Below are positions 34,389 through 45,400 of a stretch of 64,000 bases of DNA, piece by piece; position 1 is the stretch's first letter; every line of letters starts with the position of its first letter. Source of the stretch: Monocercomonoides exilis. Lineage: Eukaryota; Preaxostyla; Oxymonadida; Polymastigidae. Location: contig LSRY02000009.1 of assembly GCA_001643675.2 (NCBI GenBank), forward strand, positions 1,497,501-1,561,500, read 5' to 3'. The notes below the pieces were generated by a model. It saw only the letters and a list, made by a program, of their open reading frames with translations. It had not been told where the DNA came from and searched no databases. The translations under genes and the position numbers were made by a program.

Positions 34389-37300
34389 TTAAGTGGAACT
34401 GGAACCATTATCTTCTTCATCTTCATAATCTTCTTCATCATCATTGTCTTCTTCATTATCTTTTTCTTCTTCTTCTTCGTCTTCATCTTCGTCTTCATCT
34501 TTGTCTTCATCTTCGTCTTCATCTTCATCTTCATCTTCGTCTTCGTCTTCTTCATCAGAAAGAATAACAGCTTCCTTCCTTCTTTCATCATCTTCAACAT
34601 CCCACCTGCAAACATTATTTGGATGATTGAAACTTTGTTCTTCACTTGATTCTTCACTTTCTTCTGTTGTTTCATCTTTTCTTCCAAATAATTCCGATCT
34701 TGTATGCTTTTGTTTCTCTCCTTCAAATCTGCCTTGAATTAGAGAAAGTGTCTGTTTCCCAGTTGGAACAGACACGCAAGAATACTTCTTGCTTGTAACT
34801 TGCTTTTGTCTTCTCTCGAAGGAAACAGCAACCCTCACTTCACTCCATCTTGTATTCTCTTCTTCGTTGAATGGAGCAGCGAAAATTCTTCCTTCTTCGC
34901 TGCTCCATAAAAGATTTAATTTTAAATCTTTAACCCTCAGCTTCGGTGAGACTCTCACCTGAAGCCGAGGGGAGTATGGGAGGAAGTGCCTAATGATGGA
35001 GGCACTTCCTATCTCATCTGTTGATGAGCTGAATCTTTTTTTAAAAAAAGAGATTAGCTCATCAACAGATGAGATGTCCTCTCGAGAGTTCTGTGCTTCT
35101 CTCGAGAGGACCCCAAACTCTCCATCAACCTCGCTTTTTCCGTGTCCTTCTGCAAAGAAGGAAAGCGAGGTTGATGAGAATTTCTTGAAAATGGAAGATG
35201 TGGGATGGAGCACGAAGTGGAGGAATGCTCCATTTCGAAAGTGTGGACCGCAATCAGCCCACACTTTCAGGCATGATCCTGAGTGGAAGTGTGTTTTGGA
35301 AATGATGTTTGAAAGAGAGACTTGAAGACAATCAATTGCGTATCTACTGTCTTTTGATAAAACAGTGGAAAAAAAGTGAAAACATTCTTTTTCTATTGTT
35401 TTGTTTTGAGTAAAATACGCAATTATCCCAAGGTGGGAAATTTCTTTCTTTTTATAGAAATCTCTGCTTATTTGCGTTTGTTTGATGGGGAGTGTCCAGT
35501 TTTGTTTGAAATCAAGCAAAACCAGTACCTCCCCATCCTTCAGCTGATCTGAACAATTATGGAAACATTTTCTTTGCTTTTTTTGAATAATTTCATGAAT
35601 ATTCAAAGTGTGTAATTCATCTTTTTCTTTCTTTGATAATGAATGAGTTTTCATTCTATTTTCCAAACATTCCTTTCTATAGCACAAATTGCAATAATCT
35701 GTTCTCTTTTTTGATTTTTTAATATGTCTTGTCATCTTGAAGAATGTTGAAAAACTCATTTTTACACCTATTTCTTTCATCATTTGTTTCCATAACTCGC
35801 GTTTGGTTCCAAAATAAATTCTTTCTTCATTTTCAAACCACATATTTCTTCTCAATGGCATTTTATGATCGAATTTGTTATAAACATTTAATTCAAATAA
35901 TTTCTTGTTGTGGTTTATTAATTGTGATAAATGTTTTGTTTCAAAATCGCTTGTGTTATCGATTGAATCTTCACATTGAATATTAACTTCTAATCTACCA
36001 TCTTTATCATATATTACAGAATGCTGAATGTTACATATATCATTGTTTATCAAATGATTTAAAACATATTCATTATGCACCCGTACATTGTTTAGAATAC
36101 AATAATCTAATGAACAATTTGAAGATGAAAACGAGTGGGGAGTGAGGGGAGAGGTGGAGGAAGATGGGGAAGATGATGAAAATGAGTGGGGAGTGAGGGG
36201 AGAGGTGGAGGAAGATGGGGAAGATGATGAAAATGAGTGGGGAGTGAGGGGAGAGGTGGAGGAAGATGGGGAAGATGATGAAAATGAGTGGGGAGTGAGG
36301 GGAGAGGTGGAGGAAGATGGGGAAGATGATGAAAATGAGTGGGGAGTGAGGGGAGAGGTGGAGGAAGATGGGGAAGATGATGAAAATGAGTGGGGAGTGA
36401 GGGGAGAGGTGGAGGAAGATGGGGAAGATGATGAAAATGAGTGGGGAGTGAGGGGAGAGGTGGAGGAAGATGGGGAAGATGATGAAAATGAGTGGGGAGT
36501 GAGGGGAGAGGTGGAGGAAGATGGGGAAGATGATGAAAATGAGTGGGGAGTGAGGGGAGAGGTGGAGGAAGATGGGGAAGATGATGAAAATGAGTGGGGA
36601 GTGAGGGGAGAGGTGGAGGAAGATGGGGAAGATGATGAAAATGAGTGGGGAGTGAGGGGAGAGGTGGAGGAATAGGAGAAAATTGGTGTTGAAGAATGGA
36701 AATTGGATGGAGATGAAGAGATTGATAAATTAAATGGATGAAGTATTTGATGAATTTTGTCAGTGAAATTGTTTGAATGGATTGGTGATGATGAATGATT
36801 TATGTTTTGTGTATTTTCTGATGTCTGAATAAAAATTTTGTTTAAATTATATATTATTATATTTATGTCAATTATTTGAGAAACAAACGTGAATGTGTTT
36901 TGTTTTATTGAATGATTTTTCTGATTTCCTGTTTTTAACTGTGAAATATTTTATTGACATAGGTTTGCTGTTTTGTATTTCTTTTGCTTCTTTTTGCATG
37001 TTGCAAATGAAATCTTCTGAAGTGTTCGTTGTTGTTTTATTTGTCAGAAAATTCATGTCATCATCACTTAAATGATCCACAATTTTGTCTCTTTTTTTCA
37101 ACGAAGACTGACAACTTTCCGTGGTGTGCTCTTTCAGCCACCATTCACAAAACAAAAAAGAATACAATGATAAAGCTAATATATTTATTAAAAAAACGAT
37201 TAAAAAAACAAAATGATCAAACGTCTTTTTGTCTTTGGTAGAGAGGGTTTTGATGAATGACAAATCGAATAACCATTCATCCTAAGCATTTTTTTTGCAT

Positions 37301-37681
37301 GTTTAATTTGATTGATAGAACAATTCCATCCGGCTTTTAATAAATCGCAACTTTCAACTGCATTCAGGAATGTTTGCAACAAAAGCGTTTTGTTTTTCTT
37401 ATCAAAAATATCAAATAGAAATCCGGCGTAAAGCAAAATTTTATTGAATTTCTCTTTGTTAATAAGAAAAAATGATAAATGATAAATATGTTTCTAAATA
37501 TATTATTTCTACCATTTAATATTTCATTGAAATATTGCAGAACTTCTTTTCCTTTAAAAGAATGTTCCAAGTAATACAACAATAAGATATTTTCTTCGTT
37601 TTTAGATATTTGCTTTAAATAAATATCGAGTTGATCACAAATTTGCGATTTTCGACTTGGTGATAATTCTGAAAATGTCAT
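34389..37681 (-). CDS. Transposase-like gene of the 11.5-kb insertion (multi-exon, hairpin-rich)
   Basis: Exon 1 starts at ATG 37681 ('MTFSELSPSRKSQICDQLDI') and probably ends at 37513; a 59-nt GT-AG intron (37512-37454) joins it to 'EKFNKILLYAGFLFDIFDKK' and 'NAVESCDLLKAGWNCSINQI', a likely DNA-binding region. Further exons to about 36.95 kb are uncertain. From 36950 to 34392 one 853-codon frame is open: a Ser/Pro region including ten 17-residue repeats, a CxxC segment ('DYCNLCYRKECLENR'), 'EVLVLLDFKQNWTLP', 'KVWADCGPHFRNGAF', 'FFAEGHGKSEVDGEFG' and a long Asp/Glu tail. The spaced Asp, Asp and His/Glu motifs suggest a DDE-type recombinase, but I cannot name the family. Its position next to a terminal inverted repeat suits a transposase. 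The central coding sequence is packed with hairpins (see 34748-35607). Confidence 0.5.
34390..34560 (-). repeat. CTTCAT/CTTCGT tract coding the acidic tail
   Basis: Hexamer-like tract encoding alternating Glu-Asp at the C-terminus of the transposase-like protein on the minus strand. Confidence 0.75.
34748..35607. repeat. Array of about 15 consecutive hairpins inside a coding exon
   Basis: Successive inverted repeats of different sequence, mostly adjacent. Pairs: 34748-34756/34767-34775; 34776-34782/34786-34792; 34871-34883/34896-34908 (13 bp); 34910-34919/34922-34931 (10 bp); 34934-34951/34955-34971 (imperfect); 34981-34990/35001-35010 (10 bp); 35011-35036/35051-35075 (20 bp perfect, then 5 after a bulge); 35077-35088/35099-35110 (12 bp); 35123-35137/35162-35176 (15 bp, with TCCTTC/GAAGGA nested); 35205-35211/35227-35233; 35238-35246/35259-35267; 35267-35271/35278-35282; 35334-35343/35415-35424 enclosing 35346-35355/35359-35366; 35484-35492/35529-35537 with a nested 6-bp stem; 35582-35589/35600-35607. 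All lie in the open frame of the transposase-like gene. Nothing comparable was seen in the other genes here. Confidence 0.85.
36128..36673 (-). repeat. 51-bp minisatellite, about 10.5 near-perfect copies
   Basis: The 17-codon unit contains GAAAATGAGTGGGGAGTGAG and repeats with almost no variation. On the minus strand it is in frame with the transposase-like coding exon and encodes a Ser/Pro/Thr-rich 17-residue unit containing 'TSPLTPHSFSSSS'. The plus strand also has an open acidic frame ('RGEVEEDGEDDENEWGV' repeated), which I take to be a by-product because it has no context outside the repeat. Confidence 0.9.
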
Positions 37682-38125
37682 TTTTTGTTTCTTTAAATAT
37701 TATAATGGTAATATTCCTCTTTTAATTTTGTGATCATTTTTGATCTTTTGTGGGACAAAATTAAAGTCGTGGAACTTTTCAAAAAAATTTAGACATATTC
37801 AAGTTTTTGAAATTAAAGGAAAGAACCTTTGAAAAAAATATATGAGAAATGACAAGCAAAATTGACTCGTTTGTCAATTTGCCATTGACAGATTAAAAAG
37901 GGGAGGGGAAAAAAATCAAATTTGACAGGCATAACTTGATTGTTTGTGCAATCCAACAAAAGGATTGTGCTTAACTTTAAATATAAAAGCAAACATTAAA
38001 ATAAAGATCAACAGAAACTAAATCTCTCAAACTTTAATTGTCAAAATAAATAAATAGATAGATATTTCGAGTTATAAATACCCAATTAACGAGTGTGTCA
38101 ATTTCTGTTCTTTCATTTGAAGGAA

Positions 38126-39245
38126 TTATTTATTAGCAACCTGATAAATAAGCTGAAGCATTCTATTGAAAGCTTCAACCACCATTTCGAGAAGCGCCTG
38201 CTTCGCTTCCCCAGCAACGTTACCTTCAATCCCATTGCATTCAACCCACATTTGCTCAAACACACATGCCAAAAACACAAAGTCTCCCAGAGTGAAAAGA
38301 TGTGCTTTGTCCACAAATACACTTTCACATTTTTCTGTGTTCATATCCTCATTCTTTCTTGTAGATGGGCAACTGATCTCCGATTGTGACCCGCTCTTCT
38401 TCCCTTCTTCCTCCCCTTCTCCAGGAACAAACAAAGGATTCAAATAAAACAACCCTGCACCTCCATATGACCCTCTTGCTTTCCCCTTTCCAATCTTCTC
38501 CAGCTGCTTTGAATAGCTCAACTGTCCATCTTCAGCTTTCTCCGCCTCATTTCCAGCCTCTCCCAGAACCTTAACACGCTTTCCATCCCATCCAAGCAAT
38601 GCGTGCTCTTCAACAGCAGATAGCTCTGCAATTGGCAGGAAAGCGGGCTCCTTTGACGAAGGATGAGCCTGGTGCGTGTTCAGACCAAAGCGCAGCAGGA
38701 AAGAAGAAAGGATCGTTGTCTGCTGCGGAAGAGGAAGGGACAAAAAGAGGTTAATTTGGTTCAGGAGATGCGAGGAAAAGAAGGATTTAAGAGATGCAAG
38801 CGTTGCCAACAAACAATTCAACGTGCAACAATTAGATGGATGCAGAGACAGCTCTGTGCATTCTTCACCAGAATGAGAACAGTTATTGGCACTAAGCCAT
38901 TCACTCCCTTTTCCTTTCGAATTGCAACTTGTCTGTCTGTGAGCAAATATCGAACTCTCATACACCTTTTCATTGAACGTATCATGAACGCATGCATGCA
39001 AATTCTCATCCATTGAAAAAGTTGGCGAATAACGCAACTCTGAACGGGATCGCGTGAGAGATGTGATGCAGATCGGAATATCACCTGGAGGCGGCGTAAC
39101 AGAAGCAACATATTCCCGCTCGAGAAGATATTGCAGCAAACTAAAAAATCAGACATTCATTTCATAAATGAAAAAAAAAAAATACAGTGCATTCGTTTTC
39201 CCAGATGAAATAACACCGAATGAAAGGAAACAAAAAACACAAAAA

Positions 39246-39281
<36 letters not shown>

Positions 39282-42269
39282 TTTTTTGATATTCAAATGG
39301 GAATATACATATATGCCCATTCCCCAAATATTAAATATTCTCATGAACAACAATCAAGCAAATAAATGAATGCAAACTCTTCTTCAGTCACTTCGTGCTT
39401 CACTTTCTCTTTAATAGCTGAAATCGTCTCCTTGCTGAACATCCCCATTTCCTTCGCTAATTGAACAATAAGCTGCCTCACAGAAGTCGAATGGTCCTCT
39501 CCCAAATTGAACACTCTCAGCAAGTCTTCCACTGCAACTGACGAACTGCCAGACAAACCCGTAGTCAAACTCGTTTTCTCGCTTTTCTCTTCTTCTGCAC
39601 TTCTTTCTTTCGAGAGCGCCAATTCTTTCTCTTTTCTCATCTGGCTCCTCAATCGCTCTGCTCTGTCCAAGCTCAGGCATATTCCATCCACAATGTCCCT
39701 CACATTCGTATAATCCCTTCTGAACGACCCGTCCCCATACATCGTCACTTTCTCCTTCCCTTCTGAATGCAGCATCCGAGTGAAGCAGGGAATCGCCATG
39801 TCAATCCGCCCCATTGCCGAGCTGCCCAGCACCTCGCCATCAACAGTGAAAAATCGGAGCCCTGTGAAGACAGGTGGAATTGGCGAGTGCGCAAGCACTG
39901 AAGATGGAATGAATGTGGACACGGGAGGAGAAGGAGGCGCTGTTGTTGATATCATGGGAGTGTGGGTTAATTTCGATATAAATTCAGCGGCTTGCCTTTC
40001 GTTTTCAACCTTTTGTGAAACAAGGAAGGAAGAATGCAAAAATGAAAAATGAAAAATGAAAAAAAGACTCAACAATATCCTCAAGTTATCTTACAACCAC
40101 AAATAAATATACAAAAGCATTCAACTTTCTCACTCACACATCTCTTCACACTTTTGTATCCGCGTATATGCATTCAGGTGGCCCAACGCAAAGATGCTCT
40201 GCACAAAGTCCGTCTTTCATCTTTCCATACACAGAACTTGAAGAGGCATACACAATGCTCTGTGTGCCCCACCCTTCTCCTCTCTTCCCATCGCTCCAGT
40301 CTCCCACAGCCAGCTCAAACACATTTTGTGTCGTCAACACATTTTCTGATCTGAAAAGCTCCGGATACAGCATCGACGACCGAACACCAGCACGCGCTGC
40401 CAGATGAACAATATACGGAATGCGCACTTTCGTTTTCGATTCTGAATGAATCTGGCTATTGTCATTCGCTTTGTCCTCTGAAACAGGACATTTCACTCCA
40501 GTGACATATTTGTATGCTTTTTCAATTTTCGCGTGAAATCCTTCTTTGTCTCGCAAATCGTGGTAAATGAACACAAAATTCGTCAAAAGCGATATAACCC
40601 CTGTTCCGTTGCTGTCTTCACTTCCTGCCTCTTTCTTTTCTCCTCCTCTCTCTTCTTTCCATCTCTTCCCTCCAACCGCACGAGCCACTTCTTCCAGCCT
40701 TGCAATCGCATGTTCCTTGATTGACGATGAATAAAAATCATTCAGCGAGTCAACTGCAATCACAGCAACCCCGCTCATCAGAAGTCTGTGGCACACCCAA
40801 GACCCAATAAAGCCAGCTGCTCCTGTCACAAGCGCAATTTTTGGCGGATCGCTTGACTCAATTGAGGACGACTGCGCAACAGACACGCTCTCATTATCAA
40901 CAGAAGAAGTCAAAAGCGAAGCTGGGAGGAATAAAGAAGGAGGCGGTATGGGGCGGAGCAAGAAGGCCAACGACTCCGATTCCTTCTTAATCGCTTCCCT
41001 TTCCTGTTGTTTGCCATTCTCCTTCTCTTCCTTCTCTTCCTTCTCTTCCTTCTCGGCTTTTCTTTCGCCTTCTTTTCCGCTGCAATCGTTTCCCCGCGCA
41101 CACACACATGAAGGCAAGCGCAGCGCATTCACAGCCGCACGCAATTCCCTCAGCGAATCAAAAAGCCTCGCTTTTGGCGCTCAGCAGGTAGAATCCTCTC
41201 AATCATACCTAAAAGAGCAGTGGCATCTGTTTTGACCGACTTGAGATCAGGCTCATCCTTTGTGAATGTTTGGCACAGAGAATAAACGAGCGAATGAAAA
41301 GTGGAAGAACCCGAAGAACCCGAAGGAGCAGAAGCAGAAGCAGAAGCAGAAGCAGAAGCAGAAGCAGAAGCAGAAGCAGAAGCAGAAGAAAAAATCTGTC
41401 AGTTTCTGATTCCATTCAGAAAATTCTGTCATCTTTTTCGAAACAATCTCAACCAGTGAAAGCGGTGCAACACAAATCCCAGACGAAAGAGGGAACACCT
41501 CATTTTCTGAACCACAACTCGAGGAACTCCGTTCTTTTCCTTCCGAACTCGCTTTCCCCGCCGTTTCCACGCTGCATCCATTGCCCCCATCCTTCACAGC
41601 CTCCACTTTGTATACGCAACTCCCCTCCAGAAAGAAGAAAGCACATTCTTCTTGTTTCTTCTCAGTCTTCTGCGGAATTCCCGGCCAATGAAACTCCTTC
41701 CCGCCACAACATCTGACCGATTCACACAAACAAATCCCTTTTTCTGCTTTTCCATTCTTTTCAACCCCAGTCCACGGCAATGCACTCACAGGCAGCCACG
41801 CATCTCTTGCACAGTTCTTCATGCAGTAGACAAACGGATTTATCAGATCCAACGAAGACAAAACAGATGAAGACTCCAATGGCAATTTTTGTTCCTTCCC
41901 CAGATATTGCTCAACAAGCTCATCAATCAGTGTTCCAAGCAACGGATACGCTGCCTTCACTGCTCCAATCGTTGCAACACAGCCCTTTTCATCTCCTTCT
42001 TTTCCTTTCTTTTCCTTCTCTTCTATTGAGAATTCTGCTCCTTTCACTTTCTTCTTCATTTCCTCCACCGCTTCCCATATCACATCCATCCCTCCTTCTC
42101 TTTGTGTATTCTGCTCAGTCAGCGTGCCCGGGTGCGTCATCTCGTTCAGCAGAAGCCTGGGGTAATGTTTCTCATGCAAGTTCTACTCATTTTCACATCC
42201 ACACATATTCACAAAAATAAATGAATAACACACCAAAAATCATCATTTGCATTTTAAAAAAAAATGAAA

Positions 42270-42310
<41 letters not shown>

Positions 42311-43487
42311 TAAAAAAGAAAGATAGATAGAAAAGAAAAAAGTTTGATAATCACAAAATAATAATCACATAATTATTCTCAAAACCCCAACATACATATT
42401 TAACAAGAAGGAACGTAAGCTCTGCGCTAAATTGAACAATTCGAAGCTTCTCAACTTCGTCCTTCTCCAACTCTGCCTCTTTTCCAATCCGGAACAGCCA
42501 TCTGCTGCGTCCAGTTGCACCGCCGCTCAACACTGCCCCACACGAATCCTCCGCCTTCGATTCCTCACATTTGCTTTGCCCTCCACAGCGAACAATATTC
42601 TCGGTGAGCGGGTAAACAAGCGGATGCGAGTTTTCGCTTCGCGATGAATCAAATGACGGAAGATGCACAACAACATTCTGGCACCCTACAAAAAGCGCGC
42701 TCAAATACGCAGCAACCCCTTCGCCTTGGCGAGATCTTGGCTTCAGTCAAAATTTGAGGTTGTGCAAATTTTAATATCAAACAATAAAATTCACCCAATG
42801 ATTCACAAAAATATTTATAAAAAAATTATTTTTTTAACAAATAAAGAAAGAATAGAATGAAACAATAAACACATACCATTGCACTCAGCAGCATCTCCTT
42901 TATCGAACAAATAGAAGCTGCCAGCGAATTAACTTCCAGCACTGTCAAAATCGCTGCCAACAGCAAAAGCTCTTTCGAAATCTCCATCTTTTCCTAACAG
43001 ACATTTCAAAAAAAAAAAAAAAAAAAATGCCAAAGATAAAACTTCATCAATAATAACAAAAATAATGAAATCAAATTCGAAACCATCGGCATTTTATTTC
43101 GTGTGTATATTTTGAATGAAGCCCCAAGTTTTTTGTGCGGAAAATGCCTCTGCACCAATCCCAACGCTCTTTCAAAATACTCCTTTTCCAAAGCACCGCG
43201 GCAATCAATTGCGCAATCACATGATGCATCTTTAACTCTGTTTTTCGAAAACACCGCTTCGAGGAAGCAGTCCACAAGAATCACGTTTCGAGGCTTCGAC
43301 GCAAATGCCGGCAAAAACGAAGTTTCTCTTCGAAGTCCAGGTTCCAATCCACAAAACACCATTTCAACAACAACAAAAGCACAAAAACACAAGCACACCC
43401 AAGCTGAACTGGAAATGGCAAGGACAAATAATTCTGCGGATGCTCTCCAAATGCTTTGTAGAATTCGCTCGAAAGTTCTTTATTCAT
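38126..43487 (-). CDS. UDP-glucuronate 4-epimerase-like protein, copy 2
   Basis: Mirror of the gene at 15485-20874 with the same exon structure; the epimerase domain and C-terminal extension (stop 38126-38128) are near-identical in sequence. Here the exon at about 42430-42745 is intact ('SALFVGCQNVVVHLPSFDSS' runs on to 'LTFLLVKY'), unlike copy 1. However, copy 2 has an extra base in the A run 41389-41394 (6 against 5), which turns the Ser-Ala repeat into Phe-Cys and leads to a stop, and a missing base in the A run 41160-41164 (5 against 6), which restores the frame. Each copy is thus broken at a different site. All differences are homopolymer indels, so sequencing or assembly error is a real alternative. 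Confidence 0.7.
39248..39278 (-). repeat. Poly-A run of 31 (poly-T of copy 2 intron)
   Basis: Mirror of the 61-base run at 19689-19749; the 30-base difference accounts for most of the length difference between the two arms. Confidence 0.9.
41330..41394 (-). repeat. (AGCAGA)n tract, mirror of the Ser-Ala repeat
   Basis: Same hexamer tract as 17578-17640 in inverted orientation, next to the homopolymer that shifts the frame in copy 2. Confidence 0.85.
42271..42308 (-). repeat. (CA)19 microsatellite, mirror copy
   Basis: Intronic dinucleotide run matching 16661-16699 in length, although such runs usually vary, which supports a recent origin or conversion of the arms. Confidence 0.9.
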
Positions 43488-44363
43488 CGTCAAATCGGAA
43501 ATAAGAAGATTCAATCAAAAATCTGATTTGATCATGCCCATTTTAGGAGTATCTGTTCAAAACAAATTGGGATAAAATTTTATCCTTTTCCAATTTTGTT
43601 CCACACAATATTTCCTATAATTTTTTTCTCAACTTTTGAATTTTTCTGAATTTTTTTCATTGTTACAGAAGATTTATTATGAAATAATTGCAGAAAAAGT
43701 TGTGAACAAATCCTTATTATTTTTCAAAAAACCAAAAATTTCGTCCCAAATTTGGAACCATCACAATAGTTGGGCATCCCGCATTTTCAATGGGAATCAA
43801 TAAACACAACAGTGAAAAGAAACATTTTCATCAAAAATTCTCATATCTTTCAGAGGTGATAATGAAAAATCTGATTTTTGTGAATTTTGACAGAATCATT
43901 CATTCATCAAAACAGACAATCACCAATATCAAAAGTTAGTGTTCAAAATGAATAACTCACTTTGGACTGTTTGAAAGATATGTGGGTAATTGTTATTGAA
44001 ATAATATTTTGGATGTTGATAATTTTTGTGTGAAGTTTTGTTGTGATTGGTTTCAAATGATCACTGAGAAGAAACAATACCGTACAAAGATATCTTCATC
44101 TTTCTTTCATCTTGTGCATAAGCTACTGTTATAGCTGTGATGTATTTCACATGTCAATGATTATTTTCAAGATTGTGACAAAAAGACTATTGAAATCTAC
44201 ACCCAAAAAACAATACAGTCAAAACAGGAAATAATCACATCGAGCACAAACACATTTGTTTATTATAACATTTTTTGAATTTATTTCCATTTATTTTTCA
44301 TTGCATGTAATCACAGGACCAAATATATAAAATTGCATTTTGTCTCTTAATGGGTTCATTTTT

Positions 44364-44692
44364 GGAGATATGATATTTCAAATATAGATCCAACCGGACC
44401 GGATCAGTGATATTGATTTATTTATCCATGCTACTGCGATACACGATATTTCAATAAAAAGTTATAGAAGAGCTGTGGTATGAGATTTATGGACAGCAGC
44501 ATTGCTTTTGTTTCATTGTTTATTGTGAGGTGATGTGCAATGTCTATGAACAATTATATAAATAAATGATGGAATACAGTACTATAGTCTTTGTTATTGA
44601 TAAATCGTGAATGCATAAGTAGTTTGATAAATTAATGATGAGGAAACTGATGTATATGTCCGGTCGATCTATATTTGAAATATCATATCTCC
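44364..44692. mobile_element. 329-bp MITE-like element with 27-bp inverted repeats
   Basis: The left end begins GGAGATATGATATTTCAAAT and continues to GATC; the right end is its exact inverse (44666-44692). CCGGACCGG and CCGGTC lie just inside the two repeats. No open frame of note. Its left end coincides to the base with the end of the palindrome arm, which suggests that insertion or a break here set the outer boundary. Confidence 0.75.
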
Positions 44693-45400
44693 AGGAAAAT
44701 TGATAGTTTTAACCATGTTTTAAGTCAATAAGTGTTATCAGCATTGTGAATTGACATGTGTGAATTGACATGCGTGTATTGAAAAAATTATTATCAATAT
44801 TTTTCTTATATCAAAGTTTAAAAAGTTGATGGGAAGAAAGAAGATATATGCAACTGTTGAAGAAGTAAAGGAAGCACAACAGAGACAGATAAAACAGTAT
44901 CAGGAAAGATGAAAGCAACAAACAAAGTATTACAAAGAACATGTGTCTGAGAAACAGAAGAATATGTATAAATTTTTTTGAAAAGTTCCACGACTTTTAT
45001 TTTGTCCCACAAAAGATCAAAAATGATCAATATATATTGAACATTCCGTACCCATTCTAGTTTGAAAATGTTATTTGTTGTTATTTATTTCGCTTTTAAT
45101 TGAAAAATAGGATACAAAATTGTTCATATCATATAAACTTTTAACTTTATTATGAAATACACACTTGCTAGCAACTGCTATCGAGCTATTTGAATCAAGT
45201 GAGTTGCATGTTTTGATTTCTTCATTTTCATTTCATCTTTTCGAATATTCTTTATGATTTTATGAACAGGAGCTGAGATTTTTTTATTTTCCTTTTTGAA
45301 AGATAAATAATATTTGATTTGCTTGAATAATTGAATTTTTTTAAGAAATTTTCAAACAAGAAAAACTCATCAAAACGACACTCGTAACAATCGAAAGATA
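44693..45400. other. AT-rich intergenic DNA
   Basis: No gene supported. It contains 'GAATTGACATG' duplicated at about 44750-44770 and the element relic at 44966-45054. Confidence 0.5.
44966..45054. mobile_element. Relic related to the right end of the 11.5-kb insertion
   Basis: It reads GTATAAATTTTTTTGAAAAG, then TTCCACGACTTT, TTTGTCCCACAAAAGATCAA and ends ACATTCCGTACCCA. The first part matches the reverse complement of about 37725-37794 almost exactly, even including the preceding GAATAT; the last part matches the TGGGAACGGA-type end of the element at 4801-4982. Confidence 0.65.

Larger units (their letters stand above)
26276..37794. mobile_element. 11.5-kb inserted element with terminal inverted repeats
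   Basis: This block interrupts the right palindrome arm. The left end starts GTCAAAATTTTTTTGAAAAG and the right end, reverse-complemented, starts GTCTAAATTTTTTTGAAAAG, one mismatch in 20. Both ends also share 'TTTGTCCCA' and 'GATCAAAAAT' further in. The flanks are ATAT on both sides (26272-26275 and 37795-37798), while the uninterrupted left arm has a single 'CAGCATATTCAAG' (near 21200), so the target was probably duplicated by 4 bp. Cargo: plus-strand decayed coding sequence (26.7-34.2 kb) and a minus-strand multi-exon transposase-like gene (34389-37681). The TIR, TSD and empty site are seen directly; that the minus-strand gene mobilises the block is inference. Confidence 0.75.
37794..44363. 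repeat. Right arm of the palindrome, outer block
   Basis: Inverted copy of 14610-21206, beginning at the target duplication of the 11.5-kb insertion (ATAT at 37795-37798) and ending at 44363, where a MITE-like element starts. Confidence 0.9.

Noticed and set aside
36128-36673. CRISPR array
   Set aside because: The 51-bp repeats are directly tandem without unique spacers, and the DNA is eukaryotic.
36142-36675. 177-codon plus-strand acidic repeat frame over the minisatellite
   Set aside because: It is open only because the 51-bp unit is free of stops in this frame, and it has no unique coding sequence on either side. The minus-strand frame through the same repeat is continuous with the transposase-like exon.
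26276-37794. Polinton/Maverick or other virus-like element
   Set aside because: No recognisable protein-primed polymerase, integrase, protease or capsid-like sequence. The termini and a 4-bp duplication also do not match the usual 5-6 bp of Polintons.
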